Shown here: piece after piece, positions 33,671 to 44,147 of the stretch | How positions within the stretch are numbered: position 1 is the stretch's first letter | Layout of the letters: each line of letters starts with the position of its first letter | Source of the DNA: an uncultured Bacteroidales bacterium | Lineage (GTDB): Bacteria; Bacteroidota; Bacteroidia; Bacteroidales; P3 | Reading direction: 5' to 3' | NCBI GenBank assembly: GCA_900316055.1 | Contig: ONBK01000002.1 | Span: 103,090 to 167,089 of the forward strand | DNA length: 64,000 bases | Notes under the pieces: generated by a model | What the model was told of the DNA's origin: nothing | Database searches by the model: none | What the model saw: the letters and a program-made list of their open reading frames with translations, nothing else | Made by a program: the position numbers and the translations under genes

Positions 33671-33699
33671 TGACTTCTTTCTCCTTAACTTCAAAATGA
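33535..33699 (+). pseudogene. Truncated Y1 (IS200/RAYT-type) transposase remnant
   Basis: The frame starts MANSYAQIYVHITFHVKDDS and continues RIDKEDLTNLCKYITGI. It resembles the N-terminus of Y1 transposases of the IS200/REP-associated group, which typically begin MANTYTQIxIHxVFAVK and continue to a KYITGI segment. After about 37 residues it runs into the GCCCCTACGGGGC palindrome and stops at codon 55. The HUH motif and catalytic tyrosine are absent, so it cannot be active. Its stop is one base before the recN ATG. Assignment rests on this N-terminal resemblance. Confidence 0.7.
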
Positions 33700-33700
33700 A

Positions 33701-35353
33701 ATGTTGACATCATTACATATAGAAAACTACGCTCTCATTCGCGAGTCCGATATTTCTTTCGGGTCGGGATTTGTGGTGATCACCGGCGAAACAGGTGCCG
33801 GTAAGAGCATCATGCTGGGCGCTCTTGGGCTGCTGTTGGGTCAACGGGCCGATGTCTCTGTGTTGGCCGACAAGGACCGCAAATGCGTTGTTGAGGCCCG
33901 TTTCGATATCTCGGGTCTTGGATTGCAGCCTCTCTTCGACGAAGCGGATGTTGACTACGACGACCTCCTCATCCTCCGTCGCGAGATATTACCTTCCGCC
34001 AAGAGCCGTGCTTTCGCCAACGATACCCCCGTACAGCTGCCTTTCCTCAAGGCACTGGCACCGCGCATTATCGATATTCACTCACAGCATCAGACACTCA
34101 CACTCACCGACAGCCATTTCCGACTTGAATTACTCGATGTCCTCGCCGACAAGCCAGTGCTGCCAGCCTATATAGATACCTACCGAACTTATACCGGCCT
34201 GAAAAAACAACTGGAGGAGTTGACGGCAACAGAGGCGAAGAATCGCCGCGATGCCGACTACCTGCAGTTCCAGTTCTCCGAACTCGACGATGCCCGCCTG
34301 GATGACGGCGAGCAGGAATCTCTGGAGCAGGAGTCGCAGCTGTTGGCTCATGCGGAGGCTGTCCGTGAGGGACTCTCTGCAGCGGCAGCGCTGTTGGATG
34401 ACGAGGAAGGACAAGCCGTCCTGTCGCGTCTCCGTCAGGCCAAAACGGCCCTCTCTCATATCGCTACCTATCACCCCGCGGCGGAGTCGCTCCATGACCG
34501 TATCAACACCTCACTTATCGACCTCGATGACATCAGCAATGAGTTGCAGCACACCGCCGAAGGTGTGACCTACAGCCCTGAGCGGCAACAGCAGGTCGAC
34601 GAGCGGTTGGCGCTTCTCTACCGCCTGCAGAAGAAACATGGTGTCAGCACTGTGGCTGAGCTTATTGCGTTGCGTGACGACCTCGACCGTAAACTGCAGT
34701 CCATCTCCACCCTCGACGAGCGCATCCAGCGGCTCATGGAGCAGGTGGACAAAGCCTATACTGCCATGCAGGCTGCCGCTGATACGCTTACCGCTTCGCG
34801 TATCAAAGCGGGCAAGTTGCTGTCTAAAAATATCTTGCCCACCCTTCATGAACTCGGTATGCCAGAAGCCCGGTTCGCTGTCGACATCACCGCCACCACG
34901 ACTTATGACCCCACGGGTCACGATGCCGTTGCGTTCCTCTTCAACGCCAATCGGGGTGGCGAGATGCGCGATATTGCGAAGGTGGCCTCCGGAGGTGAGT
35001 TGTCGCGTCTGATGTTGGCCGTCAAGAGCATGCTTACCAGTCATTCGCTGCTGCCCACCATCATCTTTGATGAGATAGATACCGGTGTTTCAGGCGATAT
35101 CTCGGTGGCTGTAGGCACCATCATGAACCGTATGGCCGTCAGCATGCAGGTCATCGCCATCTCCCATCTGCCGCAGATTGCTGCGAAAGCGGCACAACAT
35201 CTCAAAGTCTATAAAGAGGATGATGGTGACCGCACCATCTCGCGCATCCGCGAGCTCTCTTCCAATGACCGCATTACCGAGGTGGCCACGATGCTCAGCA
35301 GCGACCCTCCCACCCCCGCTGCCCTCCAAACAGCCAAAGAATTAATGTCATAA
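33701..35353 (+). CDS. recN: DNA repair protein RecN
   Basis: This 550-aa protein has the expected length. It is an SMC-like ATPase that acts at double-strand breaks. It has an N-terminal ATPase half with Walker A GETGAGKS (residues 29-36), DIHSQHQTLTLTD near 130, and coiled coil at about 155-370. The C-terminal half has the signature VASGGELSRLMLA and Walker B TIIFDEIDTGVSG, then AISHLPQIAAKA. Start ATG 33701 gives the conserved MLxSLxIxNYALI opening. The transposase/REP remnant occupies its whole 5' leader. Confidence 0.95.
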   Translation: MLTSLHIENYALIRESDISFGSGFVVITGETGAGKSIMLGALGLLLGQRADVSVLADKDRKCVVEARFDISGLGLQPLFDEADVDYDDLLILRREILPSAKSRAFANDTPVQLPFLKALAPRIIDIHSQHQTLTLTDSHFRLELLDVLADKPVLPAYIDTYRTYTGLKKQLEELTATEAKNRRDADYLQFQFSELDDARLDDGEQESLEQESQLLAHAEAVREGLSAAAALLDDEEGQAVLSRLRQAKTALSHIATYHPAAESLHDRINTSLIDLDDISNELQHTAEGVTYSPERQQQVDERLALLYRLQKKHGVSTVAELIALRDDLDRKLQSISTLDERIQRLMEQVDKAYTAMQAAADTLTASRIKAGKLLSKNILPTLHELGMPEARFAVDITATTTYDPTGHDAVAFLFNANRGGEMRDIAKVASGGELSRLMLAVKSMLTSHSLLPTIIFDEIDTGVSGDISVAVGTIMNRMAVSMQVIAISHLPQIAAKAAQHLKVYKEDDGDRTISRIRELSSNDRITEVATMLSSDPPTPAALQTAKELMS

Positions 35354-35385
35354 CCTCCTACCTCCTACCTCAAACCTCTTACCTA
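35353..35385 (+). repeat. ACCTCCT-type leader repeat before aroK
   Basis: TAACCTCCTACCTCCTACCT-like 7-bp units run from the recN stop to the aroK ATG. Confidence 0.75.
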
Positions 35386-35386
35386 A

Positions 35387-35863
35387 ATGAAGTATTACCT
35401 CGTTGGATATATGTATTGTGGTAAGTCCACCTTCGGTCGCCGTCTGGCGGAAGAGAAGGGGATGGACTTCCTCGACCTCGATCGTGCCTTCGAGGCTCGC
35501 TACCACTATACTGTTCCACGATTCTTCGAGACCTTCGGTGAGGCGGCTTTCCGCAAGTTGGAGACGCAGATGTTGCATTCCACCGCCGATCTCGACAATG
35601 TCGTCATCTCCTGCGGTGGCGGAACCCCCTGTCATTCGGATAATATGGACTTTGTCCTTGCTCACGGTACCGCCATCTACCTCCAAATGAGTGTTGACGC
35701 CCTGGTGGCTCGTGCCCTCCGCAGTCGCAATCCGCGACCCAAGCTCCACGGTCTCCCAGAAGAGGAACTGCGCTGTCAGATTGCTGCAGGGCTAAAAGAA
35801 AGGGAGCCCATCTATCTTCGGGCCCCCATTGTCTTGGATGGATTGAATCCCCAACTAGTATGA
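35387..35863 (+). CDS. aroK: Shikimate kinase
   Basis: This 158-aa protein is slightly shorter than most. It phosphorylates shikimate at the 3-OH using ATP. Visible are Walker A GYMYCGKST (residues 7-15), DLDRAFEARY with the substrate-binding Asp near 34, RKLETQML with the conserved Arg, SCGGGTP near 80, and LRSRNPRPKL in the lid. Its last codons form one arm of the terminator hairpin shared with the convergent nucleoside kinase. It works downstream of aroQ in the same pathway. Confidence 0.93.
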   Translation: MKYYLVGYMYCGKSTFGRRLAEEKGMDFLDLDRAFEARYHYTVPRFFETFGEAAFRKLETQMLHSTADLDNVVISCGGGTPCHSDNMDFVLAHGTAIYLQMSVDALVARALRSRNPRPKLHGLPEEELRCQIAAGLKEREPIYLRAPIVLDGLNPQLV

Positions 35864-35880
35864 CTGGTTTAACTAGTTGG
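35851..35880. terminator. Hairpin between convergent aroK and nucleoside kinase genes
   Basis: Perfect 9-bp arms CCAACTAGT/ACTAGTTGG with a 12-base loop overlap the aroK stop. No T run follows, so the terminator call is tentative. Confidence 0.5.
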
Positions 35881-35881
35881 T

Positions 35882-37570
35882 CTAGTACTCAAAGGCACTT
35901 CCTCCCAGAAATTCTCTCATAATCGAGTTGTAGGGGATAAACTTGTCTTCTATCGGCAGCAGCAACTCTGAGAATCCCAGCAGTTGTTGGGCAATGGAGT
36001 ATTCCTCGCAGTCTTTCGGCACCTGTTTCAAGAGCGGTTCCGCGTAGCGTTTCAGCACGCCTAACTCGTAGAGCAACGCGCTGTTGAACATCACGTTGGC
36101 GTTTTCCTGATAGGGGAAGATATGCTTTCTTTCTCCGCGTACCACTTCGGGCCAGCGACGTAGCGTCTCGTAGGCGTTCCATCCGCGGAAGTTGTTGTCC
36201 CTCACGATACGGCGCACCAGTCGGTTGTCGGTACCGTGAATGATGTTCTGTTTGTCGATGGCCAGCTGTGTCAGCGCGCTGACGTAAACCTTGTATTTCA
36301 GTCCTTCGTCTATTTCGGCCGTCAGCTTGGGATTGAGGGCGTGGATGCCTTCCACCACAAGGATACTGTTGGGACCCAGCTTCAGCGTCTTTCCGCTGTA
36401 GAAGGGCTCGCCTTTAAGGAAATCGAAGGTGGGTATCTTCACCTCCTCACCGTGGAAGAGGGCGTTGAGGTGTTCGTTGAGCAGCGGGATGTCGAGGGCG
36501 TCGATACTCTCGAAGTCGTATTCACCGTTGGGCAGCTTGGGAGTGCGCTCGCGGCACATGAAGTAGTCGTCGAGCGACAACTGTTTGACGTCGTATCCCA
36601 GCACCGAGAGCTGTACGCTTAGACGGCGGCACGAGGTGGTCTTTCCGCTACTCGAGGGCCCCGCCAGCAGTACCATGCGGGCACCGCTCTGTCGCACCTG
36701 GTCGGCAATCTCGGCATATTTCTTCTCGTGCAGCGCTTCCGCCAGCAGGATGAGCTCTTGTCCGCCTCCGTTGTACACGATGCGGTTGTAGTCGCCCACT
36801 GTAGGCGTATGCAGCAGATCCACCCATTCGTGGTGCTCACGGAAGATGTTGAAGAGCTTGGGCGTGTTGCTGAACATCGACAGTTTGTCGGGATGTTCGG
36901 GGTCGGCGCACAGCAGCAGGAATCCGTCCTCATAGGTGCGGAAGTCCCACGTGGTGAGACATCCTGTCGAGGGGGCCAGTTTGCCGTTGATTTTGTGTAC
37001 GGTATCGCCGAGGAAGGTCATCTCGATATACAGCTGGCGCAGGTGTTCCATGATGTAGAGCGTCTTCTCCATGTGGCGCGGACGGATGAGCTCGATGGCA
37101 TCTTTCAGCAACATCGTTTTGGCCACAAAGGGGATGTCCTGTTCCTGCAGCGCTATCATGCGATCGCGCACAGTGCTGCACACCTCCATGGGGTCGGGCA
37201 GCACGAAGTCGTCCACCGCCGACGTGATGCGGCAGTAGAAGCCGTTCTGCATCGAGTGGTCGATGCTCAAGGTGGCTTTGGGATAGCAGTCGTGAACCGC
37301 AGTGTAGAGCATCATCGTCAGCGCGTTGCGGTACATCCGGAATCCCTGACGGCTCGTTATATCCAAAAGATGGATGGTCTTGGGATTGTAGATGCGGTAT
37401 TGCAGATGCTCCACCTTGTTGTTCACCAGCGCGCCGAGGATGGGCCACGGAGCCTTCCCGTCGCTCTCGGTCTTCTGTTTGGTATATTCAGCCGCCAGTT
37501 CAGCGACCTGCGTCCCCTGCTCAATCCATTTCCTCTCGCCAGTATTGGTTAATACGATTTCTACCTTCAT
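35882..37570 (-). CDS. Nucleoside (uridine-type) kinase with N-terminal TGS-like domain
   Basis: This 562-aa protein has an N-terminal TGS/threonyl-tRNA-synthetase-like part. Residues 1-70 (IVLTNTGERKWIEQGTQVAELA) are TGS-like, and about 75-260 resembles the synthetase editing region. A P-loop kinase follows, with Walker A GPSSSGKTTS (304-313). DDYF in LSLDDYFMCRERTP, FDFLKGEP, VVEGIHALNP and HGTDNRLVRRIVRDNNFRG are uridine-kinase-like. The family is widespread in Bacteroidota as nucleoside kinase; the exact substrate is not proven. It is the last gene of a minus-strand run after pepP and the four-helix-bundle gene. Confidence 0.9.
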   Translation of the reverse strand: MKVEIVLTNTGERKWIEQGTQVAELAAEYTKQKTESDGKAPWPILGALVNNKVEHLQYRIYNPKTIHLLDITSRQGFRMYRNALTMMLYTAVHDCYPKATLSIDHSMQNGFYCRITSAVDDFVLPDPMEVCSTVRDRMIALQEQDIPFVAKTMLLKDAIELIRPRHMEKTLYIMEHLRQLYIEMTFLGDTVHKINGKLAPSTGCLTTWDFRTYEDGFLLLCADPEHPDKLSMFSNTPKLFNIFREHHEWVDLLHTPTVGDYNRIVYNGGGQELILLAEALHEKKYAEIADQVRQSGARMVLLAGPSSSGKTTSCRRLSVQLSVLGYDVKQLSLDDYFMCRERTPKLPNGEYDFESIDALDIPLLNEHLNALFHGEEVKIPTFDFLKGEPFYSGKTLKLGPNSILVVEGIHALNPKLTAEIDEGLKYKVYVSALTQLAIDKQNIIHGTDNRLVRRIVRDNNFRGWNAYETLRRWPEVVRGERKHIFPYQENANVMFNSALLYELGVLKRYAEPLLKQVPKDCEEYSIAQQLLGFSELLLPIEDKFIPYNSIMREFLGGSAFEY

Positions 37571-37610
37571 TTTTAGTAGTTAAGTAGTAAAGGAGTTAAG
37601 TAGTTAAGAC
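37571..37610. repeat. AGTTAAGTAG repeat, left member of an inverted pair
   Basis: AGTAGTTAAGTAGT-like units lie between the nucleoside kinase ATG and the four-helix-bundle gene end. The 17 bases at 37594-37610 are the exact reverse complement of 38092-38108. Similarity continues with one gap for about 20 more bases. Confidence 0.88.
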
Positions 37611-37628
37611 AAATGCATCTGTTGCTGC

Positions 37629-38003
37629 TTAATCATCCCAATTTTGTTTGTTTTTTATTGCAAAAATATAGCTGTTCAGTATTTTGCTTGTCTCTTCGAT
37701 TTCATTAATCATCGTATTTGCTTCGTCCTGTGAGATGTAATTGAAGTCCATAGACAAGTAAATGTAGCATCGACACTCTTCCAAGCTTCCTTGTGAGTAG
37801 TTGTAGAACCGTAGTTTGTCGTCTTTTTCTATTCGTTTATACCCTTCTGCTATGTTGGCGGCTATAGACACTGCTGCACGTTGAAACTGGGAGGTTAACC
37901 CAAATTTTTCTTCCATCGGAAATCTCTTGGTAACGCTGTACACCTGTTTAATAAACACGCGTGCTTTTTGCCAAGCAATGACATCCTCAAAACGTACAGT
38001 CAT
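37629..38003 (-). CDS. Four helix bundle protein (23S rRNA-intervening-sequence / S23 family)
   Basis: This 124-aa protein starts MTVRFEDVIAWQKAR. Four amphipathic helices and the segments FGLTSQFQRAAVSIAANIAEGYKR and YNYSQGSLEECRCYI are the hallmarks of the IVS/S23 four-helix-bundle family. Relatives occur inside 23S rRNA intervening sequences and in diversity-generating retroelements; solitary copies like this have no known job. The gene and flanks (37571-38136) are clearly more A/T-rich than the neighbours and are bracketed by inverted repeats. Acquisition as a unit is therefore plausible. Confidence 0.9.
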   Translation of the reverse strand: MTVRFEDVIAWQKARVFIKQVYSVTKRFPMEEKFGLTSQFQRAAVSIAANIAEGYKRIEKDDKLRFYNYSQGSLEECRCYIYLSMDFNYISQDEANTMINEIEETSKILNSYIFAIKNKQNWDD

Positions 38004-38091
38004 AATATTTTATGTTTGTTGAATATTATGTTTGTCGTATACAAAGTGTTGTTTTCAGTTATAAAAAAACAAGTTGTATACAAATTGTATT

Positions 38092-38128
38092 GTCTTAACT
38101 ACTTAACTACTGTCTACTTAACTACTTG
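38092..38128. repeat. AGTTAAGTAG repeat, right member of an inverted pair
   Basis: GTCTTAACTACTTAACT at 38092-38108 is a perfect inverted match to 37594-37610, followed by a second CTACTTAACTACT unit. It lies between the four-helix-bundle start and the pepP end. The A/T-rich DNA between (38035-38090) also holds GTATACAA/TTGTATAC inverted pairs. Confidence 0.88.
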
Positions 38129-38136
38129 ATCATGAT

Positions 38137-39513
<1,377 letters not shown>

Positions 39514-39780
39514 AATTATGCGGTTTTTATAATTTTTCGATAATGAAATTTAACGTTGCTCGGAGGGAAATATTGTGTGCCTCTGCTCTTTTTCTTTTGT
39601 GCGGATACAACACTCGGTGGATACAATCTCTGTTATCCGCTTGTTGTTAGGTTGTTGTCCGCTATTTGTCCTCTTTTAAAGCGGACAAGTAGCGGACAAA
39701 TGAGCTATTGATGTGCTACTTAAAGGGGTGGTGACGTTGAGGGTGGAAATGTTAATTTTTTTATGAATGAGGTTAAAATG
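39514..39780. other. Intergenic region with a 17-bp inverted repeat
   Basis: No gene was found between the divergent pepP and T9SS cargo genes. At 39655-39671 and 39683-39699 lie 17-base arms (TTGTCCGCTATTTGTCC and its complement, one mismatch) with an 11-base loop. Further GCGGATAC/TATCCGC motifs lie at 39600-39640. It could be a terminator-like or protein-binding site. Nothing else is recognised. Confidence 0.6.
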
Positions 39781-39811
39781 ATTGCGAATTAAATTTTTTT
39801 TGTATATTTGC
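39781..39811 (+). promoter_or_regulatory. Promoter of the T9SS cargo pair
   Basis: ATTG at 39781-39784, 18 bases, then TATATTTGC at 39803-39811. This is a near-consensus Bacteroidota promoter 75 bases before ATG 39886. Confidence 0.7.
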
Positions 39812-39885
39812 AAGTTGAACCCATCATAGGGTACCAAAGTATAACAAAGAATATCAGTTGGATAAATAATAAAAAATATAATAAC

Positions 39886-42800
39886 ATGAAAAAGACTCTA
39901 CGTGTTTTGGTTTTGGCAATGGCGACATTGATGCCTTTTTTTGCATCTTCGCAGACGCATTCGTTGACGGTGGCCGACGGTACGGCTACCAATGAGTATG
40001 TCCCTGTCTACGGATATTATGTAGATGCGCTTCAGAAGACGCAGTACATCTATCCTGCGGGAATGATTGACGCTGCGGTTGAGGATTACGATATGGATGG
40101 CGGCAGCATCATCTCGATGACCTTTTATCTTTCGTCGCCCGCCACGAGTGCATGGGGCTGCACCTTCAATGTGAAGGTGATGGAGGTTCCCGGAACTTCG
40201 CTGAATGGTTTTGCCAACCTCTCCACGCTGGGTACAGCCGTCTACACCGGTGTGCTCAATGGTACGCAGTCGACGATGACGATTAACCTCACGACCCCTT
40301 ATACCTACCAAGGCGGAAATATTTTGGTTGAGTTTACCAATGCGAACACGGGTACCTATAGTCACGCCTTTTTCTATGGAGTCAATACAACATACACCTC
40401 CGCTTGGGAATCGTCCTATCTTGCCGGCGAAGGTTCGCCCTATAACTTCATCCCCAAGACCACATTTACCTTTGCCGGTGGCACGCAGGTCTCCTGTCCG
40501 TCGGCAATCAACCTCACTACCAGCGAGGTCCTCGATACGGCGGTGACGCTCAGTTGGGGTACTTCGCCCATTACCGGTACCACCTATAGCGTCTATCATG
40601 GTGAGGACAGCACGTTGATTGCTTCCGGCATCACCGGCACCAGTTACACCGTCACGGGCCTCACCCCCAACAGCGACTATACTTTCATCGTCGAGGCCAA
40701 CTGCTCGGCCACCGAGTCGTCGCTGTGGAGAACAATCAGCGCCTCGACCGTATGCAGCCTTCTGCCGTTACCTTACAGCACCAATTTCGATGAAATGCCC
40801 GCCAACGACAACCCCCTGTGCTGGGATGTGATGGGTGGCGGCTCCTTCGTGCATGAGAATACGTCTCAAGCCTATAATGGCGACCAGTTCCTCGACTTGC
40901 GCGGTGAGCTGCATAACTTCGCCGTGATGCCTCGCTTCAGCGAATCGCTTAACGGCAAGCAGGTGCGATTCATGACCCGCCCCGAAGGCCAATATACTGC
41001 TTGCGGCAACCTGCAGGTGGGCTATATCACCAATGTCAACGACCCCACCACCTTCGTGCCTCTTGCCACTTTCTCATATGCATATTGGGAATACGATATG
41101 AACTACTATGAGCAGATTGTGGAGTTTAACAATGTTCCCGAAGGCGCCCGCGTGGCGTTCTGTCACAATCCGGTGTACGACAACTATTTTTGGTTTGTCG
41201 ATAGCGTGGTAATCGAGAATCAGCCTCCTTGTGCTCGTCCCACGAACTTCCAAGTGACGGCAACCACGCCGACTTCTGTCACTTTTTCTTGGGTCGACGT
41301 CATGAATACCAGTGTTACCTATAGCATTCTTGACTTTTACGACTCAACGGTGTATGCTTCTGGCATCACCGGTACCAGCTACACCCTTACGGGCCTTACC
41401 CCCAACACTCTCTATTCCTTCTCGCTGGAGGCTAACTGCTCGGCTACGGAATCTTCGTTCTGGCAATCGATCGATGTCCGTACCGACTGCGGTGTACAGA
41501 GCGTGCCCTACTTTGACAACTTCGAGGGACAAATCTCCGGCGAACACCCGATTTGCTGGGAGCATCTTACTCATGCAACTGGCAACGTCAACCTCTGCTA
41601 TGTTTACGGCTATTGGGTTTATGAGGGTCAGAGAGCGCTCTATTTCGACTACAGCCAGTCGACGGGCAACACCCTGGCTCTGCCCTCTTTCAGCACTCCC
41701 ACCAACCAGCTGCGTATGCGCTTCATGCACCGCTCTGAGTCAGAGTCTTCGGAAAACGGCAATATGCAGGTGGGTTATTTGACCGACTCCAGCGATGCCA
41801 CTACCTTCGTGCCGCTGGCTACATTGGATCGCACCACCACCTACACCCAGGCGATTGTCAATTTCGATGCCGCTCCCGCTAACGCCATTATGGCTTTCCG
41901 CCATGTGGGCACCGGAGCTTGGCTCTGCTGGGTGGTCGACAACCTCAATGTCGAGCTTATTCCTTCGTGCCCCGATATTACGGGCTTGAATCTGGTCAAC
42001 CTGACCACGAACAGTGCCACCGTCGCTTGGAACGGCACAGATGCTACCGCCTATCAGGTGGAAGCCCTTCTGGGCAGCACCGTGGCGGGCAGCGCGACGG
42101 TGACTGACACCGTGGCCACCATCTCGGGCCTCACGTTCGGAAACGACTATCATTTCCGTGTGCGCGGCATCTGCGCTGCCGGCGACACCTCCGCATGGAG
42201 CGACCTCCTCTCCGTCCATATTGGCTATTGCGTTCCTGCGCCGGTCTCGCGCGATGGTTCCGGCATCACCAATGTCACCTTCGGTGTGGACGAGGTGGTC
42301 AACAACAATGTCCATAACCAGTCGGCTCCCTTCTATGACGACCACAGCAACCTCGTCGGCTCCTTCCCCTTGGATATGCCCGCCGACGTGGCCATCACCT
42401 ACCAAACTGGCTACACCTACGTCACCCTTATCTGGATTGACTGGAACAAAAATATGATGTTCGAGGACGACGAGATTGTCTATACCGGCCAGAGTGGCAA
42501 TGAATCGCCCACCACTCTCACCGCCTCCTTCATCATCGATCCCTCGCACGACACAGGCTACTACCGCATGCGCATCGCCGGTTCCGATGGCTACTTCGAT
42601 GACTATTATAACTATGGCAGCGGTCCCCACGACCCCTGTGGCTCGCCCAGCTATGCGGTGTATGAGGACTACACGGTGCATATCACCGAGGCCCTGCCCT
42701 GCATGGCTGTCACCGATGTGACCTGCAGCAATATCACCGACGGCTCTGTCACCCTCCAATGGAACCACGTCGGTGTGGCTACCTTCACCATCATGAATGG

Positions 42801-44100
42801 CAGCACCGTCCTTGCTTCGGGCATCAGCGGTAACTCCTATACGGTGACCGGCCTCACCCCCGCCACCTACTACACCCTTTCGGTGGTGGCCAACTGCGCC
42901 GCCGGCGACAACGGTGATCCCGTGTCCGTCAGCTTCGCCACCCTCTGCAGTGGCGCACAGACGCTGCCCTTCGAGGCCGACTTCAGCGAGACGAGTAGCA
43001 CCCGCAGCTGCTGGACGCTCACCAGCGACAACATGCAGAACAGCGTCAGCTTTGTTGCCGACAGTCTCGGTCACTACAGCATGCACTTCTCCTCCCTCAA
43101 CCTGGCCTCCAACAGCGAATACAACCAGCACGCCTATTCGCCCGTCCTCGACGGCACCGGCCTCGATGCCATGAAGGTGCGCATCCGTTATCGCACGGAG
43201 ACCACTACCGACCTGCTCTACTTCGGCTACACCATCGGCAACCAGACCGTGTGGAATCCCGCCGAACATTATACCTATGGTGCCAACGATGCCGCCATCT
43301 ATGAGGCCTACCTCCCTGCTACCGCTGAGAGGATAGCCATCCGCTACTATGGCGACAATAGATACAATGCCTTTATCGACAGCGTGGTGGTTACCTCTGC
43401 CGTCGTCAACGAGGTGACTCTGGTGAACGCCGATGCCACGATGGGTAGCGTTAGCCCCGAGGGTCTCACCGTCGTTGCTGCCGGCGAGAGCTTCACCGCT
43501 ACGGCTACCGCCAACGACGGCTATCGCTTCGTTGCCTGGATGCATGGTACGACCGAGGTGAGCACCGAGCCCATCTATACCTTCGTTCCCACCGCCGACA
43601 TCACCCTCACCGCCACCTTCGCCCTCAATATCAACTACTACACCGTCGAGGTGTCCTATGACGAGAACATGGGTGTGGTGACCGGAGCCGGTACCTTTGA
43701 AGAAGGCACCGAGGTGACCCTCACGGCTCGTCCTTTCGATGGTTTCGAGTTTGTGGAATGGGTCGAGGGCGAGAATGTGTACAACGAGAACCCCTATGTC
43801 TTCACGCTGACAGGCAACCGTAACATCACGGCTACGTTCCGCTATAGGGACGCCATCGACGATGTCGAGGGCAGCCATGTGGCGCTCTATCCCAACCCTG
43901 CCAGCACCTCGGTGACCCTCACGGGTCTCACCGCCGGCAGTCAGGTGACCCTCCTCGACCTCAATGGTCGCGAGAGTGGCAAGTGGACGGTGAACAGCGG
44001 CAAACTGACCATCGACGTGAGCGACAAAGCCAAGGGCGCCTATTTCGTGCGCATCGTCAATGCCAACAACACCGTGGTGCGCAAACTCATTGTTAAATAG
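39886..44100 (+). CDS. Large T9SS cargo protein with FN3, anchor-J-like and GEVED domains
   Basis: The start at ATG 39886 gives a signal peptide (MKKTLRVLVLAMATLMPFFASSQ), for 1404 aa. In order: LTVADGTATNEYVPVYG domain (27-200); FN3-like units near 203, 448, 695 and 938 (each starting CPxx or CxxP and ending before an LPY or LPF segment). Anchor-J-like beta-sandwiches lie near 292, 539 and 1027. A GEVED-like domain at about 781-935 ends SYAVYEDYTVHI. Two InlB-like repeats lie near 1177 and 1252, and the type A sorting domain is at 1322-1404 (YPNPASTSV, KGAYFVRIV, RKLIVK). It is exported by T9SS to the surface; a binding or adhesive role is inferred. The sorting domain contains SGKWTVNSGKL, reminiscent of the GTGGAAA-type insertion in the first gene. 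It is probably co-transcribed with the next gene, 47 bases away. Confidence 0.88.
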   Translation: MKKTLRVLVLAMATLMPFFASSQTHSLTVADGTATNEYVPVYGYYVDALQKTQYIYPAGMIDAAVEDYDMDGGSIISMTFYLSSPATSAWGCTFNVKVMEVPGTSLNGFANLSTLGTAVYTGVLNGTQSTMTINLTTPYTYQGGNILVEFTNANTGTYSHAFFYGVNTTYTSAWESSYLAGEGSPYNFIPKTTFTFAGGTQVSCPSAINLTTSEVLDTAVTLSWGTSPITGTTYSVYHGEDSTLIASGITGTSYTVTGLTPNSDYTFIVEANCSATESSLWRTISASTVCSLLPLPYSTNFDEMPANDNPLCWDVMGGGSFVHENTSQAYNGDQFLDLRGELHNFAVMPRFSESLNGKQVRFMTRPEGQYTACGNLQVGYITNVNDPTTFVPLATFSYAYWEYDMNYYEQIVEFNNVPEGARVAFCHNPVYDNYFWFVDSVVIENQPPCARPTNFQVTATTPTSVTFSWVDVMNTSVTYSILDFYDSTVYASGITGTSYTLTGLTPNTLYSFSLEANCSATESSFWQSIDVRTDCGVQSVPYFDNFEGQISGEHPICWEHLTHATGNVNLCYVYGYWVYEGQRALYFDYSQSTGNTLALPSFSTPTNQLRMRFMHRSESESSENGNMQVGYLTDSSDATTFVPLATLDRTTTYTQAIVNFDAAPANAIMAFRHVGTGAWLCWVVDNLNVELIPSCPDITGLNLVNLTTNSATVAWNGTDATAYQVEALLGSTVAGSATVTDTVATISGLTFGNDYHFRVRGICAAGDTSAWSDLLSVHIGYCVPAPVSRDGSGITNVTFGVDEVVNNNVHNQSAPFYDDHSNLVGSFPLDMPADVAITYQTGYTYVTLIWIDWNKNMMFEDDEIVYTGQSGNESPTTLTASFIIDPSHDTGYYRMRIAGSDGYFDDYYNYGSGPHDPCGSPSYAVYEDYTVHITEALPCMAVTDVTCSNITDGSVTLQWNHVGVATFTIMNGSTVLASGISGNSYTVTGLTPATYYTLSVVANCAAGDNGDPVSVSFATLCSGAQTLPFEADFSETSSTRSCWTLTSDNMQNSVSFVADSLGHYSMHFSSLNLASNSEYNQHAYSPVLDGTGLDAMKVRIRYRTETTTDLLYFGYTIGNQTVWNPAEHYTYGANDAAIYEAYLPATAERIAIRYYGDNRYNAFIDSVVVTSAVVNEVTLVNADATMGSVSPEGLTVVAAGESFTATATANDGYRFVAWMHGTTEVSTEPIYTFVPTADITLTATFALNINYYTVEVSYDENMGVVTGAGTFEEGTEVTLTARPFDGFEFVEWVEGENVYNENPYVFTLTGNRNITATFRYRDAIDDVEGSHVALYPNPASTSVTLTGLTAGSQVTLLDLNGRESGKWTVNSGKLTIDVSDKAKGAYFVRIVNANNTVVRKLIVK

Positions 44101-44147
44101 AATATTTATATTAATTCATTTATTTATTAACTAACAACAAAAACATT

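Noticed and set aside
41740-43878. 712-codon open frame on the minus strand opposite the first T9SS cargo gene
   Set aside because: Same reason: an antisense shadow with repetitive Gly/His/Val content and no family features.
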